A stretch of 18,744 nucleotides of DNA from Pseudothermotoga sp. (GTDB lineage: Bacteria > Thermotogota > Thermotogae > Thermotogales > DSM-5069): positions 14,937 to 33,680 of the forward strand of contig DOKY01000024.1 in NCBI GenBank assembly GCA_003510135.1, read 5' to 3'. The notes below the pieces were generated by a model, which worked only from the letters and a program-made list of their open reading frames with translations, was not told where the DNA came from and searched no databases. Shown here one piece after another: positions 15,050-18,744 of the stretch. Numbering within the stretch: position 1 is the stretch's first letter; each line of letters starts with the position of its first letter. A program made the translations under genes and the position numbers.

Positions 15050-15744
15050 AGGTTTTGGTTTTTGATGTCTTTGGAAAGTATGCCCTGTTCAGAAGGAGCT
15101 ACACAACAACCAGCTCGACTTCGTACTGTTTTCCTCCAAGAACTGCAATTTGTGGACTGTTGGGGGCTATATTGGGCATATGTAACCCAACGAGCGACAG
15201 CAGTGAACATCTGAGATCCTTTGATAGTGCGCATTTTGCCGTAAGGCTATTGAACCCGGTCAGAAAAATAAACATAGCGACGAATTACGTGGAAACCAAG
15301 AGTGGACAGAAAAATCCAAGAACGCAAATTCTCTTGGAACTGATCAAGGACCCAGCTTACAGAATATACGTGTCAGAGTTCGAGAAATATGAAGAGCTCC
15401 AGCGTTATCTGCAGAACAAGATTTGTGTTTTCACACCATATCTTGGCCAAGCGCAGATGATAGCAGATTTCAGGTATGTAGGATCGTTCGAAGCTGCCTC
15501 AGTATCACCACCGTTAGAGGTGCACACCGTGATCAAGATTTTAGATGGCACGAAGATATTTCCAAAAGCTGAGCAAGTGTTCATCCAAGAACGAATGACG
15601 CTGAATATGGATAACAAACGAAAACCCACAGTCTTTGCTTCGTACTGGGTTGAAAAAAACGCGCTACCAATCAAGGTGTTGCAGTATAACGAGCCGATCT
15701 ATGCTATAAGGGAGCTCGGTGAAAACGTATGTTGGATAGACTGA
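15046..15744 (+). CDS. cas5: Cas5 (type I-B), crRNA 5'-handle binding subunit
   Basis: A 232-residue RAMP protein with the Cas5 N-terminal signature: VFDVFGKYALFRRSYTTTSS followed by SYCFPPRTAICGLLGAILG, the usual PPRTAIxGLLGAI motif. It caps the 5' handle of the crRNA and contacts Cas8b. The ATG overlaps the cas7 stop (ATGA), and its own end overlaps cas3 by 16 bp. It looks intact; in I-B systems with a separate Cas6, Cas5 is non-catalytic. Confidence 0.93.
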   Translation: MKVLVFDVFGKYALFRRSYTTTSSTSYCFPPRTAICGLLGAILGICNPTSDSSEHLRSFDSAHFAVRLLNPVRKINIATNYVETKSGQKNPRTQILLELIKDPAYRIYVSEFEKYEELQRYLQNKICVFTPYLGQAQMIADFRYVGSFEAASVSPPLEVHTVIKILDGTKIFPKAEQVFIQERMTLNMDNKRKPTVFASYWVEKNALPIKVLQYNEPIYAIRELGENVCWID

Positions 15745-17963
15745 AATCTCATCCTGACAGGCTCTTGCTGAATCATCTTGTTGGTACAACGCAAAGGGCT
15801 TCGAAGAAGGCCGAGGAAATTTACTGGGAGCCCTTCGGTATCAGTAGAGAGAAGGCTCTGAAGTTGGTTCGAATTTGCAGCATGTGCCACGACTTCGCAA
15901 AAGCAGCTGAAGAATTTCAAGATTACATAATCCATCCCGAGCGGGGGCATGTAACACACGCCCCCCTTTCTTCCTTAGTGACATATCACGTCTTGCTGAA
16001 TAATGGGTTCGACCATAAACTCGCCGCTTTCGGCTATTTTGTTGTTAGGCATCACCATGACCGTCTTACCAATTTCGGCTTCATGGACGAGAATTTGAGC
16101 AAGCTGGAGAAACAGTTTCAGTCGATTCCCAAGGATTTCGTCGAATGGCTTGAGGATCAAACGGATAGTCGTTTGTCGCATATAGATGTCAAAGATATAT
16201 GGCAAAAAGCCAAAGTCCAGATTTCAAAGCTCAATTTCTTTGCTGATTTCACACTCAAGGACTACATCCTGTTACACACATTGGCCTCCATCGTGACAAG
16301 CTCTGACCGTGAGGACGCCGCACTGAAAGATATGGTCATAGAAATAGAACCAAAGATCACCATCGACTTGATTGAGAACTATGTCGCAAAAATACCGAAG
16401 GATAGTCAAATCTATCCGTTGCGTCGGAAATTCCACCAGGAGATAGATCAATCACTCAAAGAAATTGACAGCAGGATTCTCTCCATTACTGCCCCAACGG
16501 GCCTGGGAAAGACCTTGGCAAACATAAAGGTGGCACTATCTATGGCACGGAGAAATTCTGTAATCGTATATGCGCTGCCTTTCATAAGCATAATAGATCA
16601 GACAACCGATTTGATGTACAAGATACTGGACGAAGTCAACCACGACGCCACCGTTCTTTTGCCTTACCATCATCTGGCGGACCAGCCGTTCAGGGGCAAG
16701 GAATACGAGCAACCATCAATACAGCGTGTAATAGTAGAAAACTGGCACACGCAGATGGTGGTAACGACATTTGTTTCTCTCTTTGAATCACTGTTCACAA
16801 ACAGGAGGATACCGTTTTTCTACAAGCTGTTGAATTCTGTGATCATCTTAGACGAAGTGCAATCGATACCACACAAATACTGGGACCCGATTTCAAGAAT
16901 TCTGACCGAGCTCACTGAGTTTGGTAGTACTGTGATCCTTTCCACGGCTACTCGCCCAGCGCTGTTGAAAAATGCGAAGGGCCTTGTGAAAGGGGTCTAC
17001 AGTGCAGATCTCAATCGTACGAAAATACATTTTCATGGGGAGATAGAGTATGAGGAATTCTTCAACGTTGTAACACGTGAAGTGGGAGAATCCGTGAAAA
17101 GCGGCAAAAAACTTCTTATCGTCTTGAACACGATAAAGCATTCAAAGGAGATTTTTGAACGTGTTCTCAAGGAGTCTGGTTTGGAAAATCTTTTCTATCT
17201 GTCGTCCAACGTGATACCAAAGCAGAGATTAGAACGGCTGAAAATAATGAAAGAGTTTGTCCATGGACCGTTGATCTGTGTGAGTACACAGGTAATCGAG
17301 GCCGGCGTGGACATATCCTTTGATAAAGTTATTAGAGACTATGCCCCTTTGGACAGTATTATACAAGCAGCCGGACGATGTAACCGGACTTTTGAAAAGC
17401 CGATTGGAGACGTTGATGTGTACACAGTGATAGGACCGAAAGGAAGCAGGAGCCTCGCTTCGTATGTGTACGATTCTTTCTTGTTGAAAATAACGGAAGA
17501 AGTGGTGTCTGACAAGCAAACATACGAAGAAAAGGAATTCTCTGAGTTGGTGCAGAGATACTTTAGAGCGATCGAGAATCGTGGCAACACTGACAAGGAG
17601 AATCTAATGGGCTCTTTTAAATCATTGAAGTTCGAAGAAGTGGCCACCTTTCAACTCATCGAAGATAAATCCGAAACTGTACCCATCTATATCGAATACG
17701 ACGATCACGCGGTACAACTTAGGGAACAGTTCAATTCGTTTCTGAGAAACAGCACTCTCGGAAAATTTGAAAAACTTGCGTCGATCAAAAAATTGCTCCA
17801 AAAGATGTCGTTGTATACGATAGAGGTTCGAGCAAACAGAGAGGAACTAACGGGAGCTCTTATTGTAGAGAATGGTTTCGTAGTGATCACAAAGGACAAC
17901 TTGTCATACTGGTATAACGATCTAACAGGTTTTCAGAGGCGTGAGGAAACGATGATTGTGTAG
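15729..17963 (+). CDS. cas3: Cas3 helicase-nuclease (HD and DExH domains fused)
   Basis: A 744-residue protein that unwinds and shreds DNA marked by Cascade. The N-terminal HD nuclease domain has His16, the His54-Asp55 pair (CHDFAK), His77 (HAPLSS), the HHHD cluster (108-111) and SSD (191-193). The helicase follows: Walker A APTGLGKT (255-262), DEVQ box (375-378), STAT (405-408), QVIEAGVDIS (521-530) and motif VI QAAGRCNR (546-553). All catalytic motifs are intact. GGTGA precedes the ATG, which lies inside the end of cas5. It is the last gene before the array; no strong terminator was found after it. Confidence 0.95.
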   Translation: MLDRLKSHPDRLLLNHLVGTTQRASKKAEEIYWEPFGISREKALKLVRICSMCHDFAKAAEEFQDYIIHPERGHVTHAPLSSLVTYHVLLNNGFDHKLAAFGYFVVRHHHDRLTNFGFMDENLSKLEKQFQSIPKDFVEWLEDQTDSRLSHIDVKDIWQKAKVQISKLNFFADFTLKDYILLHTLASIVTSSDREDAALKDMVIEIEPKITIDLIENYVAKIPKDSQIYPLRRKFHQEIDQSLKEIDSRILSITAPTGLGKTLANIKVALSMARRNSVIVYALPFISIIDQTTDLMYKILDEVNHDATVLLPYHHLADQPFRGKEYEQPSIQRVIVENWHTQMVVTTFVSLFESLFTNRRIPFFYKLLNSVIILDEVQSIPHKYWDPISRILTELTEFGSTVILSTATRPALLKNAKGLVKGVYSADLNRTKIHFHGEIEYEEFFNVVTREVGESVKSGKKLLIVLNTIKHSKEIFERVLKESGLENLFYLSSNVIPKQRLERLKIMKEFVHGPLICVSTQVIEAGVDISFDKVIRDYAPLDSIIQAAGRCNRTFEKPIGDVDVYTVIGPKGSRSLASYVYDSFLLKITEEVVSDKQTYEEKEFSELVQRYFRAIENRGNTDKENLMGSFKSLKFEEVATFQLIEDKSETVPIYIEYDDHAVQLREQFNSFLRNSTLGKFEKLASIKKLLQKMSLYTIEVRANREELTGALIVENGFVVITKDNLSYWYNDLTGFQRREETMIV

Positions 17964-18392
17964 CAAAAATGAGTCCTTGCGTGCGCAACATTTTCTTAAT
18001 AGTGAAGCAATCTTTAACGAATGAATGTGGATCTCTGTTTGAGAATAAGCTCAAGGATGGGAAAAAAGCGATGTGATGTTAAATTGATTCTCATTTGTGA
18101 AGTGATCCACAGTATTCAGCAGCGAGGACAACATTAAGTCTCTGAAAAACGACGAAAAGCAGCAATAGTGAAATTTCACAAGCATATGCGTCAGTTGTCA
18201 ACATTAACGACGAACATCGCGTTGATGGCTGTAAACCTCGGATAAATGAAAAATATCGAGAGGTTTGAAATGAAATAAGAAGACCTGTTTTTCTTGTTCC
18301 TCCAGCAATCGTGACACTTAAGGTTACTTCGCCGGTGAACAGAGTGCCCTTGAAACTCAGCAGCAACTTTTGATAGAATAAAGTAAAAATGG
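17964..18392 (+). other. CRISPR leader region
   Basis: A 429-bp AT-rich stretch between cas3 and the first repeat, with no supported gene. It lies at the end where the repeats begin, in the same direction as their transcription, so it is the leader. It contains a hairpin-forming segment, AACCTC-G-GATA pairing with TATC-GA-GAGGTT (18234-18265), and an array promoter at its right end. A short palindrome TTGCG-TG-CGCAA followed by CATTTTC lies just after cas3, too weak to call a terminator. Confidence 0.7.
18350..18379 (+). promoter_or_regulatory. Candidate promoter of the CRISPR array
   Basis: -35 TTGAAA (18350-18355), an 18-bp spacer and a -10 TAGAAT (18374-18379). The predicted start near 18386 is only about 7 nt before the first repeat. 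Confidence 0.5.
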
Positions 18393-18744
18393 GTTTCAAT
18401 CGAATCTAAGAGGAATGGAAACTCGAAATCAGGACGCCCCCAACAGGTATCGAATACGGTTTCAATCGAATCTAAGAGGAATGGAAACTACATTCCGTTT
18501 TGCCTCCTTTAGGAGCTTGATGAACGTTTCAATCGAATCTAAGAGGAATGGAAACAAGAGAATCTCTTTCTTTTCGCGACTGAAGGCGAGAGTTTCAATC
18601 GAATCTAAGAGGAATGGAAACACCTGTTCACTCTTCATTAGATTGAGAGCCTCAGCCAAGTTTCAATCGAATCTAAGAGGAATGGAAACAGTACTCGAGT
18701 ATCTCTTCGAATAAGGCCTTGCCTTGTTTCAATCGAATCTAAGA
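18393..18744 (+). CRISPR. Type I-B CRISPR array, first five units (continues past the window)
   Basis: Five identical 30-bp repeats start at 18393, 18459, 18526, 18592 and 18660, plus the first 19 nt of a sixth at 18726. The repeat opens GTTTCAAT, ends ATGGAAAC and has CGAATCTAAGAGGA between. Spacers are 18423-18458 (36 nt), 18489-18525 (37), 18556-18591 (36), 18622-18659 (38) and 18690-18725 (36). The orientation places the 8-nt crRNA handle AUGGAAAC directly before each spacer and the leader on the left, so the newest spacers are those shown. All repeats are perfect, as expected at the leader end of an active array. The repeat ends are complementary (GTTTC/GAAAC), giving only a short possible stem. 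Confidence 0.98.

Noticed and set aside
15156..15176. Possible self-target: 11-nt match (CTGTTGGGGGC, reverse complement) between spacer 1 and cas5
   Set aside because: The match covers only the middle of the spacer and fails at the seed end; an 11-nt match is not surprising in a window of this size.
17979..17999. Terminator after cas3 (TTGCG-TG-CGCAA then CATTTTC)
   Set aside because: The stem is 5 bp with a 2-nt loop and only a short broken T run, too weak to support.
18091..18399. 102-codon minus-strand frame in the leader
   Set aside because: It begins inside the first CRISPR repeat, has no ribosome binding site and no motif.
18415..18714. Open frames reading through the CRISPR array on both strands
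   Set aside because: The repeated peptide units are translations of the repeat itself; the array explains them fully.

Overview
The window looks like chromosomal DNA from a thermophilic member of the Thermotogales. The evidence is a pair of ROK-family repressors attached to sugar ABC-transporter operons, a compact layout with GTGA/ATGA overlaps, strong GGAGGTGA-type ribosome binding sites, and a 30-bp CRISPR repeat of the GTTTCAAT...ATGGAAAC type typical of Thermotoga-like genomes. A roughly 50% GC sugar-gene region would suit Pseudothermotoga better than Thermotoga maritima, but the genus is an inference.

Left half (1-8850), carbohydrate uptake. A leftward ROK regulator (648-1802) is followed by the start of a sugar-binding protein gene that runs off the window (1-615). 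Divergent from it is a GH130 mannoside phosphorylase-family gene (2006-3040). Its 3' end overlaps, tail to tail, the end of a five-gene leftward operon: ROK repressor (8783-7731), GH3 NagZ-type beta-N-acetylglucosaminidase (7734-6367), sugar-binding protein (6365-5154) and two permeases (5110-4241 and 4244-3030). This order matches what I recall of the T. maritima chitobiose operon (TM0808-TM0812). The likely scheme is import of a GlcNAc-containing oligosaccharide, hydrolysis inside the cell by the GH3 enzyme, and control by the ROK protein at a palindrome overlapping its own promoter. Oddities are a repressor reading frame with no ATG/GTG/TTG start before its DNA-binding domain, a large extra domain inside one permease, and two mutually exclusive hairpins between the binding-protein and permease genes.

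Middle (8851-9897). This holds a gene-poor stretch, one small four-helix membrane protein (9166-9552), and the eroded C-terminal end of a TnpB gene with its end hairpin (9565-9706).

Right half (9898-18744), a complete type I-B CRISPR-Cas locus in one rightward operon: cas6-cas4-cas1-cas2-cas8b-cas7-cas5-cas3, then a leader and the first five repeat-spacer units of an array that continues past the window. Cas6 processes the transcript; Cas8b, Cas7, Cas5 and a probable Cas11b form Cascade; Cas3 degrades the target; Cas1, Cas2 and Cas4 acquire spacers. The best single observation is a near-perfect ribosome binding site inside cas8b followed by an in-frame GTG. It predicts a separately translated 137-residue small subunit, Cas11b, that ordinary gene calling would miss.
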